Shown piece after piece: positions 16,049-25,031 of a stretch of 64,000 nt of DNA; within the stretch, counting starts at the first letter, position 1; each line of letters begins with the position of its first letter. Both the position numbers and the translations under genes were made by a program. The notes beneath the pieces are model-generated. The model made no database searches, was not told the DNA's origin, and saw nothing but the letters and a program-made list of their open reading frames with translations. Source of the stretch: Salinispirillum marinum (lineage in GTDB: Bacteria; Pseudomonadota; Gammaproteobacteria; Pseudomonadales; Natronospirillaceae); assembly GCF_042651565.1 (NCBI RefSeq), contig NZ_JBHSDF010000004.1. One strand, 5' to 3'.

Positions 16049-18136
16049 ATGACCGACCAGACGCCGCGCAACATTCTTGTCACCAGTGCTCTCCCCTACG
16101 CCAATGGCCCCATTCATTTGGGCCACATGTTGGAGCACATTCAAACTGACATTTGGGTACGCTTTCAACGGGCGCGTGGAAATCGCTGCATCGCTGTATG
16201 CGCCGATGACACCCACGGCACCGCGATCATGCTGCGCGCAGAAAAAGAAGGCATTACGCCAGAAGCTCTGATCGACCGCATCCGAGCCGAGCACTGGCAG
16301 GACTTTCAGGACTTCTTGATCAGTTATGACAACTATTACAGCACCCATTCACCGGAAAACCGCGAGCTGAGTGAACTGATTTATACGCGTTGCCGCGACA
16401 ACGGACATATTGCCGTACGCACCATTCGGCAAATGTTCGACCCCGAAAAACAGATGTTTCTGGCTGATCGGTTCATCAAAGGCACCTGCCCGAAATGTGG
16501 CGCTGAGGACCAATACGGTGACAACTGCGAAGTTTGCAGCGCCACCTATACACCCAGTGAACTCGTCAATCCGCGCTCGGCACTGTCGGGTGCGACGCCA
16601 GTAGAAAAAGAATCCGAGCATTACTTCTTTAAATTGCCCGATTTCAACGCGATGCTGAAAGACTGGACGCGCAGCGGTACCTTGCAACCCGCCGTGGCCA
16701 ACAAACTGTCGGAATGGCTCGACAGTGGTTTACAGGAATGGGACATCAGCCGTGACGCGCCGTACTTCGGCTTTGAAATCCCCGATGCGCCCGGCAAGTA
16801 TTTCTATGTGTGGTTGGATGCCCCAATCGGTTACATGTCCAGTTTCAAGAATCTGTGTGAGCGCCGTGACGATCTCGACTTTGAAGAGTTCTGGAAAAAA
16901 GACAGCACGGCCGAGCTGTACCACTTTATTGGCAAGGACATCATCAACTTCCACGCCCTGTTCTGGCCCGCCATGCTGGACACCGCTGGTTTCCGCAAGC
17001 CGACCGGGGTATACGCGCATGGCTACGTGACGATAAACGGGGACAAAATGTCCAAGTCGCGCGGCACCTTTATCATGGCCCGCACTTACCTCGATCACTT
17101 GAATCCTGAGTACCTGCGCTACTACTACAGCGCTAAGCTCGGCAGCACGGTTGAGGACATAGACCTCAACCTGGAAGATTTTGTTCAACGTGTGAACTCG
17201 GATTTGGTAGGCAAAGTGGTCAACATTGCCAGTCGCTGTGCCGGTTTTGTGCACAAATTTGCCGACGGCAAGCTGGCCAGTACGTTGCATGATCGTGCGC
17301 AGTATGACGCCTTTGTGGCCGCTGGTAACGAAATTGCCGAGTATTTCGAACAACGGGAATACAGCAAAGCCATTCGTCAGATCATGGCCTTGGCCGACCG
17401 CGCAAACGAATACATTCAAGAAAACGCGCCCTGGGTGCTGGCCAAACAGGAAGGCAAGCAAGATGAAGTGATTGCCGTGTGTACGCAGGCGTTAAACCTT
17501 TTCCGTGTCTTGATGACCTATCTGAATCCAGTACTACCCGAAATGGCGGGCAAGGCGGCAGCCTTTCTCAACATCGAGGACTTTGCGTGGCACAGAGCCG
17601 GTACACCGCTGTTGAATCATAACCTTAATGCCTTCATTCCTTTGCTGACACGGGTCGAAAAAGCCCACGTGGATGCCATGGTCGAAGTCAGCAAAGAAGG
17701 CGACACCACCGTACCAGCCGCCAATGCAAAAGCGAAATCGGCTCAGGCTGCACCTGCGCCTAAAGACGCTAAAACAGACAAGAAGGCGATAAAAGAACCC
17801 GCGGCACCGACGACCATTCAGTTTGATGACTTCGCTAAGGTTGACTTGCGTGTCGCCAAGGTGGTCAGCGCGGACCATGTCGACGGGGCGGACAAGCTAC
17901 TGCAACTCATTTTGGATGTTGGCGAAGATACGACACGCCAGGTATTTTCGGGCATTAAGTCCCATTATCAGCCGGAGGATCTGGTGGGCAAAAATGTGGT
18001 ATTGGTCTACAACCTGGCGCCCCGTAAAATGCGTTTCGGCATGAGCGAAGGTATGGTATTGGCCGCGGGAGAAGGTAAGGATCTCTGGGTTCTTGAGCCC
18101 AATAACGCCATCCCACCTGGCACCAAAATCAGCTAA
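16049..18136 (+). CDS. metG: Methionyl-tRNA synthetase
   Basis: 695 residues, the long form with a C-terminal tRNA-binding domain. HLGH at residues 23-26 (in PYANGPIHLGHML) and KMSKS at 333-337 are the class I catalytic motifs. The zinc knuckle with CPKC and CEVC pairs lies at about 148-165. A low-complexity Ala/Lys linker (about 550-590) leads to the EMAPII/OB-fold domain (FDDFAKVDLRVAKVVSA to the end) that dimerises and binds tRNA. It stands alone in this orientation after the XRE gene and before the rsx operon. Confidence 0.97.
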   Translation: MTDQTPRNILVTSALPYANGPIHLGHMLEHIQTDIWVRFQRARGNRCIAVCADDTHGTAIMLRAEKEGITPEALIDRIRAEHWQDFQDFLISYDNYYSTHSPENRELSELIYTRCRDNGHIAVRTIRQMFDPEKQMFLADRFIKGTCPKCGAEDQYGDNCEVCSATYTPSELVNPRSALSGATPVEKESEHYFFKLPDFNAMLKDWTRSGTLQPAVANKLSEWLDSGLQEWDISRDAPYFGFEIPDAPGKYFYVWLDAPIGYMSSFKNLCERRDDLDFEEFWKKDSTAELYHFIGKDIINFHALFWPAMLDTAGFRKPTGVYAHGYVTINGDKMSKSRGTFIMARTYLDHLNPEYLRYYYSAKLGSTVEDIDLNLEDFVQRVNSDLVGKVVNIASRCAGFVHKFADGKLASTLHDRAQYDAFVAAGNEIAEYFEQREYSKAIRQIMALADRANEYIQENAPWVLAKQEGKQDEVIAVCTQALNLFRVLMTYLNPVLPEMAGKAAAFLNIEDFAWHRAGTPLLNHNLNAFIPLLTRVEKAHVDAMVEVSKEGDTTVPAANAKAKSAQAAPAPKDAKTDKKAIKEPAAPTTIQFDDFAKVDLRVAKVVSADHVDGADKLLQLILDVGEDTTRQVFSGIKSHYQPEDLVGKNVVLVYNLAPRKMRFGMSEGMVLAAGEGKDLWVLEPNNAIPPGTKIS

Positions 18137-18226
18137 CTCGTTCGTACGGCCTGAGCGAATGACATCGTCTTCGACTGGGCCGTTTATGCTTATAGATAAA
18201 TGTCATAACCAGCTTAGTTGTCCGTA

Positions 18227-18255
18227 TTGATCGGAATAAGATCATTCCGCATAAT
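18227..18255 (+). promoter_or_regulatory. Sigma-70 promoter of the rsx operon with a palindrome in the spacer
   Basis: TTGATC (18227-18232), a 17-nt spacer, CATAAT (18250-18255), 28 nt before rsxA. The spacer carries an inverted repeat, CGGAAT-AAGATC-ATTCCG (18232-18249), where a repressor or activator could bind. I cannot name the regulator. Confidence 0.6.
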
Positions 18256-18283
18256 AGCGCCCGGTTCAGGAACCCTATGCGCC

Positions 18284-18865
18284 ATGACCGATTATTTATT
18301 ACTGCTGTTGAGCACTGTGCTCGTCAATAACTTCGTTTTGGTTCAGTTCTTAGGTCTGTGCCCCTTTATGGGTGTGTCCAACAAACTGGAAACCGCAATG
18401 GGTATGTCGTTCGCCACCACATTTGTGCTAACGCTAGCCTCGTTATTCAGTTATCTGGTGTACAACTTCATACTCGTGCCGCTGGATGTCACTTTTCTGC
18501 GTACCATCAGTTTTATTTTAGTCATTGCTGCGGTGGTGCAATTTACGGAAATGGTGGTGCGCAAAACCAGCCCGCTGCTGTATCGCGTATTGGGTATTTT
18601 TCTACCGCTCATCACCACGAATTGTGCGGTTTTGGGTGTGGCCCTGCTGAATATTCAACAAGAGAATGGCTTTATCGAGTCTCTCTTGTATGGTTTTGGC
18701 GCGGCGGTTGGCTTCTCGTTAGTGTTGGTTTTGTTTGCCGCTTTGAGGGAACGACTCAACGTTGCCGATGTTCCCAAACCCTTTAAAGGCGCTGCTATCG
18801 GCATGATTACCGCCGGGTTTATGTCGTTAGCTTTTATGGGCTTTACCGGGTTGATCACGCTGTGA
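18284..18865 (+). CDS. rsxA: Electron transport complex subunit RsxA
   Basis: 193 residues, six membrane helices. First subunit of the Rsx (Rnf-type) complex, which passes electrons between NADH, ferredoxin-like carriers and, in E. coli, the SoxR iron-sulfur cluster. The conserved NNFVLVQFLGLCPFMGVSNK and ITTNCAVLGVAL segments hold the inner-membrane cysteines that bind a cluster with RsxE. I start at the ATG at 18284 (MTDYLLLL) because this is the family N-terminus; an earlier in-frame GTG lies in the promoter. Followed by rsxB after 13 nt. Confidence 0.95.
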   Translation: MTDYLLLLLSTVLVNNFVLVQFLGLCPFMGVSNKLETAMGMSFATTFVLTLASLFSYLVYNFILVPLDVTFLRTISFILVIAAVVQFTEMVVRKTSPLLYRVLGIFLPLITTNCAVLGVALLNIQQENGFIESLLYGFGAAVGFSLVLVLFAALRERLNVADVPKPFKGAAIGMITAGFMSLAFMGFTGLITL

Positions 18866-18878
18866 GGGTAGGCAAGGC

Positions 18879-19466
18879 ATGATCATTCTCTGGGCAATTC
18901 TGGCATTGTTGATGTTGGCTGTGGCATTCGGCGCGCTGTTGGGATTTGCAGCAGTGCGCTTCAAGTCCGAAGGCAACCCGATTGTCGAACAAATCGACGC
19001 TATACTGCCGCAAACCCAGTGTGGTCAGTGTGGTTATCCCGGCTGCCGACCCTATGCGGAAGCCATCGCCAATGGCGACATGATCAATAAATGCCCTCCC
19101 GGCGGTGAGAGCACCATTCAGGCGTTGGCGGATTTACTGGATGTCGAAGCGCCCCCGTTAGACGCAGAACACGGTGAAGAAAAACCACGCCAGGTAGCCG
19201 TCATTCGGGAAGCAGAATGCATTGGCTGTACCAAGTGCATTCAAGCTTGCCCGGTAGACGCCATTCTCGGCGCGGCAAAGCAAATGCATACGGTGATTGC
19301 CGATGAATGTACCGGCTGCGATTTGTGTCTTGACCCCTGTCCGGTCGATTGTATTGACATGGTGCCGATTAAAACCACCTTACAAACATGGCAGTGGGCA
19401 CCCCCAAATACCGCGACGGGTATCATCGCCACTGATCGTTCTCCGTCACACAGCGAGGCTGCCTAA
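18879..19466 (+). CDS. rsxB: Electron transport complex subunit RsxB
   Basis: 195 residues. One N-terminal membrane anchor (about 3-25), then the FeS motif CGQCGYPGC and two 4Fe-4S ferredoxin motifs, CIGCTKCIQACP and CTGCDLCLDPCP. It carries electrons between the soluble and membrane subunits of the Rsx/Rnf complex. The stop overlaps the rsxC start by 1 nt (TAATG at 19464-19468), indicating coupling. Confidence 0.95.
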   Translation: MIILWAILALLMLAVAFGALLGFAAVRFKSEGNPIVEQIDAILPQTQCGQCGYPGCRPYAEAIANGDMINKCPPGGESTIQALADLLDVEAPPLDAEHGEEKPRQVAVIREAECIGCTKCIQACPVDAILGAAKQMHTVIADECTGCDLCLDPCPVDCIDMVPIKTTLQTWQWAPPNTATGIIATDRSPSHSEAA

Positions 19467-21280
19467 TGTTTGGTTTAAGCCGCACTCGGAAGCCAAAAAA
19501 AACGGCCTCTGGCGACCTCTACTGGCCACTGCCAGGAAGTATCCATCCGCCAGAAAACAAAACACAAAGCCTGACGCAGCCTATTCAAACCATGACGTTA
19601 ACCACAGAGTATGTGGTGCCACTGAATCAACATATCGGGGCTTTTGCACTGCCCAGTGTGCAGGTAGGCCAAGCCGTACTAAAGGGCGACTTGATTGCCG
19701 AAGCGGATGGCTACATCAGTGCACCGGCGCATGCGCCGACCAGCGGCACGGTGATTGCTGTTGAAGAACGACCGGTTCCACATGCGTCGGGCTTGACCAC
19801 TACCTGTATTGTCATCAGTGCAGACGGCAAAGACCAATGGCGGCCGCGTGATCTCTGGGCAGAGTTAAACGATCATTCCACCACGGATATTCTGGCGCGC
19901 ATACAACGGGCAGGCTTAACAGGATTGGGTGGGGCCAGCTTTCCGACCGCGGTAAAACTGGACAGTGATCGTCAACGCATCACCACGCTAATCGTGAACG
20001 GCACAGAATGTGAACCCTATATTACGGCCGACCATAGCCTGATGCGGGCGCAGGCCGAGCGTATTTATGAAGGCATTCGGGTGGTGCATCGACTGTATCA
20101 TTTTGAGCGCATTTTGGTCGGCATCGAAGACAACAAATCGGATGCCATACAGGCCATGCGGCAAGCACTTCCGACCGACCTGCAAGAGTGCGTGCATATT
20201 CGTTCGTTCCCGACGCGCTATCCCTCCGGTGGTGAGCGCCAGCTCATTTATATTTTGACCGGGCAAGAAGTACCTTCCGGCGGCCTGCCGATGGACTTGG
20301 GGATGCTTTGTCACAATGTTGGCACCTTGGCGGCCATTGGCGATGCCGTGTACCGGGATGAGCCACTGATCCGTCGCATCACCACCATAACCGGTGAAGG
20401 CGCCGAACGTCCTGGGAATTATGAGGTACTGATTGGCACGCCGATGGCCGCTTTATTACAGCATGCCGGGGTAGACTTGGACGTGGTGCAACGCATCATC
20501 ATGGGTGGCCCCATGATGGGATTTACTTTGCCCAGCGTTGATCTGCCCGTGGTAAAAGCCACCAATTGTCTATTGGTGCCATCCGCCATGGAGATCCCTC
20601 TTCCCCCGCCCGCACAACCCTGTATTCGGTGTGGACTCTGTGAGGATGCTTGTCCTGCAAGCTTGCTACCCCAACAACTGCTCTGGTTTGCGCAGGCCAA
20701 GGAATGGGAAAAGGCTGAGTCGCACCGGCTCTTCGACTGTATCGAATGTGGTGCCTGCGCCTATGTCTGCCCCAGTCATATTCCACTGGTTCACCACTAC
20801 CGCGCGGCCAAAGGCACCATTCGACAGGAACAGGCTGCCCAACAGCAAGCCGAGCGTGCACGGCAGCGGTTTGAGGCCCGGCAAGCCCGCTTAGCAGACG
20901 AGGCGGCCGAAAAAGAAGCGCGTCGCCGCGAACGCGCAGAAGCCGCCGCACGCGCCAACGCCGCCAAGCTCGACATTCCCGTCGCACCCGATGCCGTGCA
21001 TGCAGCGCTTGAACGCCAGCAGAATAAGCGCCAGCCGGAGAGTACCTTAAGCGAACCGGTAAAAGTCCAACCGCCAGTTCTCAACAGCGAGCAACTACGC
21101 GCAAAATTGACCAATCTACAGAACCGTATTACCAAGGCTGAAGTAAAACTCGAAGAAGCCCGAACCACCGACCCGGAGCTGGTTAAGGCGTTAACGACCA
21201 CACTGGCCAAGTTGCACGAGCAGCGGCGTAAATGCGAAGCAGATCTTGCCAGCGCCACAGAACAAGAGGCTGCATCATGA
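19466..21280 (+). CDS. rsxC: Electron transport complex subunit RsxC
   Basis: 604 residues. NADH-binding subunit with FMN- and NADH-type domain (GLGGASFPTAVKL, GTECEPYITADHSLM) and two ferredoxin motifs, CIRCGLCEDACP and CIECGACAYVCP, near 370-420. The C-terminal tail is Ala/Glu/Arg-rich coiled coil, as in enterobacterial RsxC but shorter (E. coli is about 740 residues). It ends in an ATGA overlap with rsxD. Confidence 0.95.
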   Translation: MFGLSRTRKPKKTASGDLYWPLPGSIHPPENKTQSLTQPIQTMTLTTEYVVPLNQHIGAFALPSVQVGQAVLKGDLIAEADGYISAPAHAPTSGTVIAVEERPVPHASGLTTTCIVISADGKDQWRPRDLWAELNDHSTTDILARIQRAGLTGLGGASFPTAVKLDSDRQRITTLIVNGTECEPYITADHSLMRAQAERIYEGIRVVHRLYHFERILVGIEDNKSDAIQAMRQALPTDLQECVHIRSFPTRYPSGGERQLIYILTGQEVPSGGLPMDLGMLCHNVGTLAAIGDAVYRDEPLIRRITTITGEGAERPGNYEVLIGTPMAALLQHAGVDLDVVQRIIMGGPMMGFTLPSVDLPVVKATNCLLVPSAMEIPLPPPAQPCIRCGLCEDACPASLLPQQLLWFAQAKEWEKAESHRLFDCIECGACAYVCPSHIPLVHHYRAAKGTIRQEQAAQQQAERARQRFEARQARLADEAAEKEARRRERAEAAARANAAKLDIPVAPDAVHAALERQQNKRQPESTLSEPVKVQPPVLNSEQLRAKLTNLQNRITKAEVKLEEARTTDPELVKALTTTLAKLHEQRRKCEADLASATEQEAAS

Positions 21281-22320
21281 CCTTGCATAGGTTGAGTTCG
21301 CCCCATGCGGTAGGCAACCAGAGCGTGCAGCGCATCATGCTCACCGTTTGGGCCGCCACCCTGCCCGGTTTCGTTGCACTGGTGGTGTTTTTTGGCTGGG
21401 GGTATCTCCTGCATGCCATCATCGGTGTTGTCACGGCGTTGCTGGCTGAAGCATTGGTGCTCCTGTTACGCCGCCGCCCATTGACGTTTTATCTGCTCGA
21501 TGGCAGCGCCCTGTTAACGGCTTGGCTACTGGTGTTAGCGCTTCCGCCCATGGCACCTTGGTGGGTCACCGTCACCGCCGTCTTCACCGCCATCGTGTTC
21601 GCCAAACATCTCTATGGCGGCTTAGGGTTCAATCCCTTCAATCCCGCCATGATCGGTTTTGCCTTGGTGCTCATCGCCTTCCCGGTTGAAATGACCACGC
21701 GCTGGGCAACCCCCGATGCTTACCTAACCGACAGCCATTCGTTCTACGTGGCTTGGCAAGCGGTGTTCGGGCAATTGAACCCCTTGCAAGTCGATGCCTT
21801 TACCATGGCCACGCCGTTGGATGTCTACAAAAATAATATCGCCGCCCGTACTCAGGCCGAAGTGTTGTTAGACCCGGTGTTCGCGCAGGGCTACCGAGCG
21901 TATGGCTGGGAATGGGTCAGTTTGTTGTATCTGTGCGGCGGCCTGTTTTTGATATACCGCAACATCATCACATGGCATACACCCATCACTGTACTCGTAG
22001 CCTTGGCCAGTTGTGCCATTCTGTTCAGTTGGGATGCGGATGTTCGCGTGCCGTTATCACTGCACTTGCTGGGCGGAGCGACCATTTTGGGGGCATTCTT
22101 CATTGCCACCGACCCCGTGTCATCCGCTACCAGCAAGCCCGGAAAACTGATTTATGGTGCAGGCATTGGCGTGTTCATCTATGTGATTAGAACCTGGGGT
22201 AACTACCCCGATGCCGTTGCTTTCGCGGTGCTATTGATGAACTTCGCCGCGCCGTTGATTGACTATTTTGTGCGTCCCAAAGCCTATGGAGAAACCAACG
22301 GTGGAGGGCACTCCTTATGA
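21277..22320 (+). CDS. rsxD: Electron transport complex subunit RsxD
   Basis: 347 residues, multi-pass. Flavin-carrying subunit related to NqrB. The covalent FMN site is expected at T179 in the DAFTMATPL segment, and GGLGFNPFNPAMIG is conserved. Start at the ATG at 21277, which overlaps the rsxC stop; the earlier in-frame ATG lies within rsxC and reads as shadow. Overlaps rsxG by ATGA. Confidence 0.95.
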   Translation: MTLHRLSSPHAVGNQSVQRIMLTVWAATLPGFVALVVFFGWGYLLHAIIGVVTALLAEALVLLLRRRPLTFYLLDGSALLTAWLLVLALPPMAPWWVTVTAVFTAIVFAKHLYGGLGFNPFNPAMIGFALVLIAFPVEMTTRWATPDAYLTDSHSFYVAWQAVFGQLNPLQVDAFTMATPLDVYKNNIAARTQAEVLLDPVFAQGYRAYGWEWVSLLYLCGGLFLIYRNIITWHTPITVLVALASCAILFSWDADVRVPLSLHLLGGATILGAFFIATDPVSSATSKPGKLIYGAGIGVFIYVIRTWGNYPDAVAFAVLLMNFAAPLIDYFVRPKAYGETNGGGHSL

Positions 22321-22988
22321 GCACCGTCCGCCAATCGATCATCAAAAACGCCGTGGGTCTTGGATTGTTTGCCTTTTTCACGGCCGGGCTGATTGCGACC
22401 AGTTACTCCCTTACTCGTGAACGGGTCATCCTAAACGCCGAGGCCTATGCCGCACGCATTCTTTATGAGCTGGTGCCAGCGACCTACTTTGATCAACCGA
22501 TTGAACAGCAACAGCTAGCCCTGGCTGACCCGGCGCAATGGCAAGGACTGGCTCGATTGGGCCTCCGTTCAGCGCGCCCCGCCTACCGTGCCATGGTGAA
22601 CGATGCGGTCACCGCCGTGGTACTGCCAGCGACTACGCCTGATGGCTACACCGGTGATATCCACCTATTGATTGCGATAGATGCCATGGGGCAGCTCTTG
22701 GGTGTGCGCGTGGTCGAACACAAAGAAACGCCCGGTTTGGGTGATGCGATAGAGGCTGATAAGAGTCGATGGATTCATCAATTTGTTGGAAAATCGCTCG
22801 GCAACCCGAGACCCGACCGTTGGGCGGTACAAAAGGATGGCGGTGACTTCGACCAACTGACCGGCGCAACCATTACCCCAAGAGCGGTCGTTCGCGCAGT
22901 ACGTGACAGTTTGGAATTTTTTGCCGACAATCGGCCTGCACTGCTGTTTCCAGAACCCTCTTCATTATCGGAGAATGAGCAGCCATGA
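22317..22988 (+). CDS. rsxG: Electron transport complex subunit RsxG
   Basis: 223 residues. One N-terminal membrane helix (about 12-30) and a periplasmic FMN-binding domain. The flavinylation motif TGATIT lies at 182-187, so T187 is the likely FMN-carrying residue, as in RnfG/NqrC. HKETPGLGD (135-143) is the other family motif. Overlaps rsxE by ATGA, so rsxCDGE are translationally coupled. Confidence 0.95.
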   Translation: MSTVRQSIIKNAVGLGLFAFFTAGLIATSYSLTRERVILNAEAYAARILYELVPATYFDQPIEQQQLALADPAQWQGLARLGLRSARPAYRAMVNDAVTAVVLPATTPDGYTGDIHLLIAIDAMGQLLGVRVVEHKETPGLGDAIEADKSRWIHQFVGKSLGNPRPDRWAVQKDGGDFDQLTGATITPRAVVRAVRDSLEFFADNRPALLFPEPSSLSENEQP

Positions 22989-23689
22989 ACACTGCAGCGC
23001 ACGATGTGATGAAACAAGGGTTATGGCACAACAACCCGGCCCTCGTGCAGCTATTGGGGCTTTGTCCTTTACTGGCCGTCACCGGCACAGTGGTCAATGC
23101 CTTAGGGCTGGGCATTGCTACGCTGGTGGTGTTAACCGGTTCCAACGTTGCTGTTTCGCTGATCCGTAACTTCGTCAGCGACGCTGTTCGTTTACCGGCC
23201 TTTGTGATGATCATCGCCGCACTGGTTACTTGTGCGGAGATGCTGATGCAAGCCTTCACGTATGAGCTGTATCAAATTCTCGGCATATTCATTCCACTCA
23301 TCGTGACCAATTGCGTGATTTTAGGGCGTGCCGATGGCTTTGCGCGTAAAAACACCTGGCCCATAGCCCTATTGGATGGCCTCATGATGGGATTAGGGTT
23401 TACCTTGGTGTTGGTATTGTTGGGCGCCATTCGAGAGTTGCTGGGTTTGGGCACCTTGTTCAGTAATATGCACTTGTTGTTTGGTGAAGGTGCGCGGGCT
23501 TGGGTTTGGCAACCCAACCCGGATTATCCGAAATTTCTGTTTGCCGTGTTGCCGCCCGGTGCCTTTGTGATCACCGGCTTATTGATCGCCATAAAGAATG
23601 CCCTCGACGACTACGTGCAACAACGCCACGTAAAAGCCCCGGTTGTAAAAGGCAGTAAACGGGTGCGGGTGACGGGTAAAATCGCATGA
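22985..23689 (+). CDS. rsxE: Electron transport complex subunit RsxE
   Basis: 234 residues, six membrane helices. Paralogue of RsxA (GLCPLLAVTGTVVNALGLG, IVTNCVILGRADGFA), related to NqrD. RsxA and RsxE face each other in the membrane and share an intramembrane cluster. The stop overlaps the nth start by ATGA (23686-23689), so the DNA repair gene is on the same transcript, as is common in gammaproteobacteria. Confidence 0.95.
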   Translation: MNTAAHDVMKQGLWHNNPALVQLLGLCPLLAVTGTVVNALGLGIATLVVLTGSNVAVSLIRNFVSDAVRLPAFVMIIAALVTCAEMLMQAFTYELYQILGIFIPLIVTNCVILGRADGFARKNTWPIALLDGLMMGLGFTLVLVLLGAIRELLGLGTLFSNMHLLFGEGARAWVWQPNPDYPKFLFAVLPPGAFVITGLLIAIKNALDDYVQQRHVKAPVVKGSKRVRVTGKIA

Positions 23690-24318
23690 ACAAAGAGAAA
23701 CGCACTGAAATATTTCAACGCTGGCAAACCGCGAACCCGGAGCCTAAAACCGAACTGGCCTATAATTCGACCTTCGAGCTATTGATTGCCGTGTTGTTGT
23801 CGGCTCAAGCCACTGACGTGAGTGTAAACAAAGCCACGCAACATCTATTTCCGGTCGCCAACACCCCAGCCGCCATGCTGGCATTGGGCGTGGAAGGCGT
23901 AAAGCAATACATTAAAACCATCGGTTTGTTTAACAGCAAAGCCGAGAATGTCATCAAGACCTGTCGTATTTTGGTGGAGCAATATGGCGGAGAAGTCCCT
24001 GCGGATCGGGAGGCCTTAGAAGCTTTGCCCGGGGTCGGACGAAAAACCGCAAATGTCGTCTTAAACACAGCGTTTCGGCAGCCGGTTATGGCGGTCGACA
24101 CGCACATCTTCCGGGTAGCCAATCGAACCGGTATTGCGCCGGGAAAGAATGTCCGTGAGGTCGAAGATCGACTGATGCGCCTTATCCCTAAGCCCTTTCT
24201 CCTGGATGCTCATCATTGGCTGATTCTGCACGGGCGCTATACCTGTATAGCACGCAAGCCACGTTGTGGCAGTTGCTTGATAGAGGATCTGTGTGAGTAC
24301 AAACAAAAAACTGCCTGA
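23686..24318 (+). CDS. nth: Endonuclease III (DNA glycosylase/AP lyase)
   Basis: 210 residues (E. coli 211). Removes oxidised pyrimidines and nicks the abasic site. Helix-hairpin-helix LEALPGVGRKTANVV contains the catalytic lysine, and VDTHIFRVANRTG contains the catalytic aspartate. The cluster loop is C-x6-C-x2-C-x5-C near the C-terminus (CIARKPRC, CGSC, CLIEDLC). It ends the rsx operon and overlaps the following gene by 26 nt. Confidence 0.97.
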   Translation: MNKEKRTEIFQRWQTANPEPKTELAYNSTFELLIAVLLSAQATDVSVNKATQHLFPVANTPAAMLALGVEGVKQYIKTIGLFNSKAENVIKTCRILVEQYGGEVPADREALEALPGVGRKTANVVLNTAFRQPVMAVDTHIFRVANRTGIAPGKNVREVEDRLMRLIPKPFLLDAHHWLILHGRYTCIARKPRCGSCLIEDLCEYKQKTA

Positions 24319-24988
24319 CTGGCGCTGTGGCGTCCTGATTGCCGTACCGGAAACTCTCCAATCCACAACCTCGTTACCCTCTGGTTGGTTGCCCAATGTA
24401 CAGTGGGAAACCACGCCTACAGCACAGGCGCGCAAATGGGTTAGCCGGTTAGAAGAGGTGTCTGTCCATACCGATGCTGGCGTTTGTATTTTTGTCGCAC
24501 AACCTCTGCCTAAATGGGCCACCAAGATACACACCGCAACGTTGGAGTGGCAACGTCAGTGGCGTAAAGCTCCATGGCCGGTGCGGTGTATAACCGTAAA
24601 TTCACTGGCCGAAGCCGGGTGGTATGCGCAGGCATTAGCCCGACCGAACCTTTTGAACACCATGTCGTTAGATACACGACTCGCTGCCTTGCAACGGCGC
24701 CTTCATGGTCATGGAAACCTGCAACGCCATTGGTGGGGGTATCGTGCGTGCAACACCTCGTCGGCGACCGGCATGGCCGGGCCCAACCGTGAGCATCGAT
24801 ATCTCAATTTGAAAAAGGCCGTACACGCGCTCTTACACACTCAAGCAGGCATCACTGACAGCCTGCTGCTCACCGACGCACAGGGCCACCTGAGTTCGAT
24901 TGAATATGCGGCTTTCATGGCCCGACGAAGCGCCTTACCGAAAGGAATTTATTTCGATTTTTGCGCCGGACAGTCAATGGTAGGCTGA
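24293..24988 (+). CDS. Hypothetical protein coupled to nth
   Basis: 231 residues, basic, tryptophan-rich. No signal peptide, membrane helix or motif that I recognise. It starts with GTG at 24293 inside nth, with GAGGAT about 5 nt upstream, and overlaps nth by 26 nt in a different frame. That and its full-length open frame suggest a real gene translated from the rsx-nth transcript. It ends 43 nt before the convergent DUF4062-like gene. Codon use looks similar to the neighbours. A DNA-metabolism role would be a guess from position only. Confidence 0.55.
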   Translation: MSTNKKLPDWRCGVLIAVPETLQSTTSLPSGWLPNVQWETTPTAQARKWVSRLEEVSVHTDAGVCIFVAQPLPKWATKIHTATLEWQRQWRKAPWPVRCITVNSLAEAGWYAQALARPNLLNTMSLDTRLAALQRRLHGHGNLQRHWWGYRACNTSSATGMAGPNREHRYLNLKKAVHALLHTQAGITDSLLLTDAQGHLSSIEYAAFMARRSALPKGIYFDFCAGQSMVG

Positions 24989-25031
24989 GTTTCGAATGGA
25001 ACACTATTACGACAAAGTAACGACCACCCAA

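Noticed and set aside
16730..17461. Long minus-strand open frame inside metG (243 codons)
   Set aside because: It is antisense to conserved metG sequence, so it is a codon-bias shadow. No SD or family motif.
18140..18195. Possible terminator after metG (ACGGCC ... GGCCGT)
   Set aside because: The two arms are short and separated by a loop of more than 20 nt and the T run is poor.
20523..21414. Overlapping minus-strand frames in rsxC/rsxD
   Set aside because: Antisense to conserved rsxC and rsxD, arginine-rich composition typical of shadow frames.
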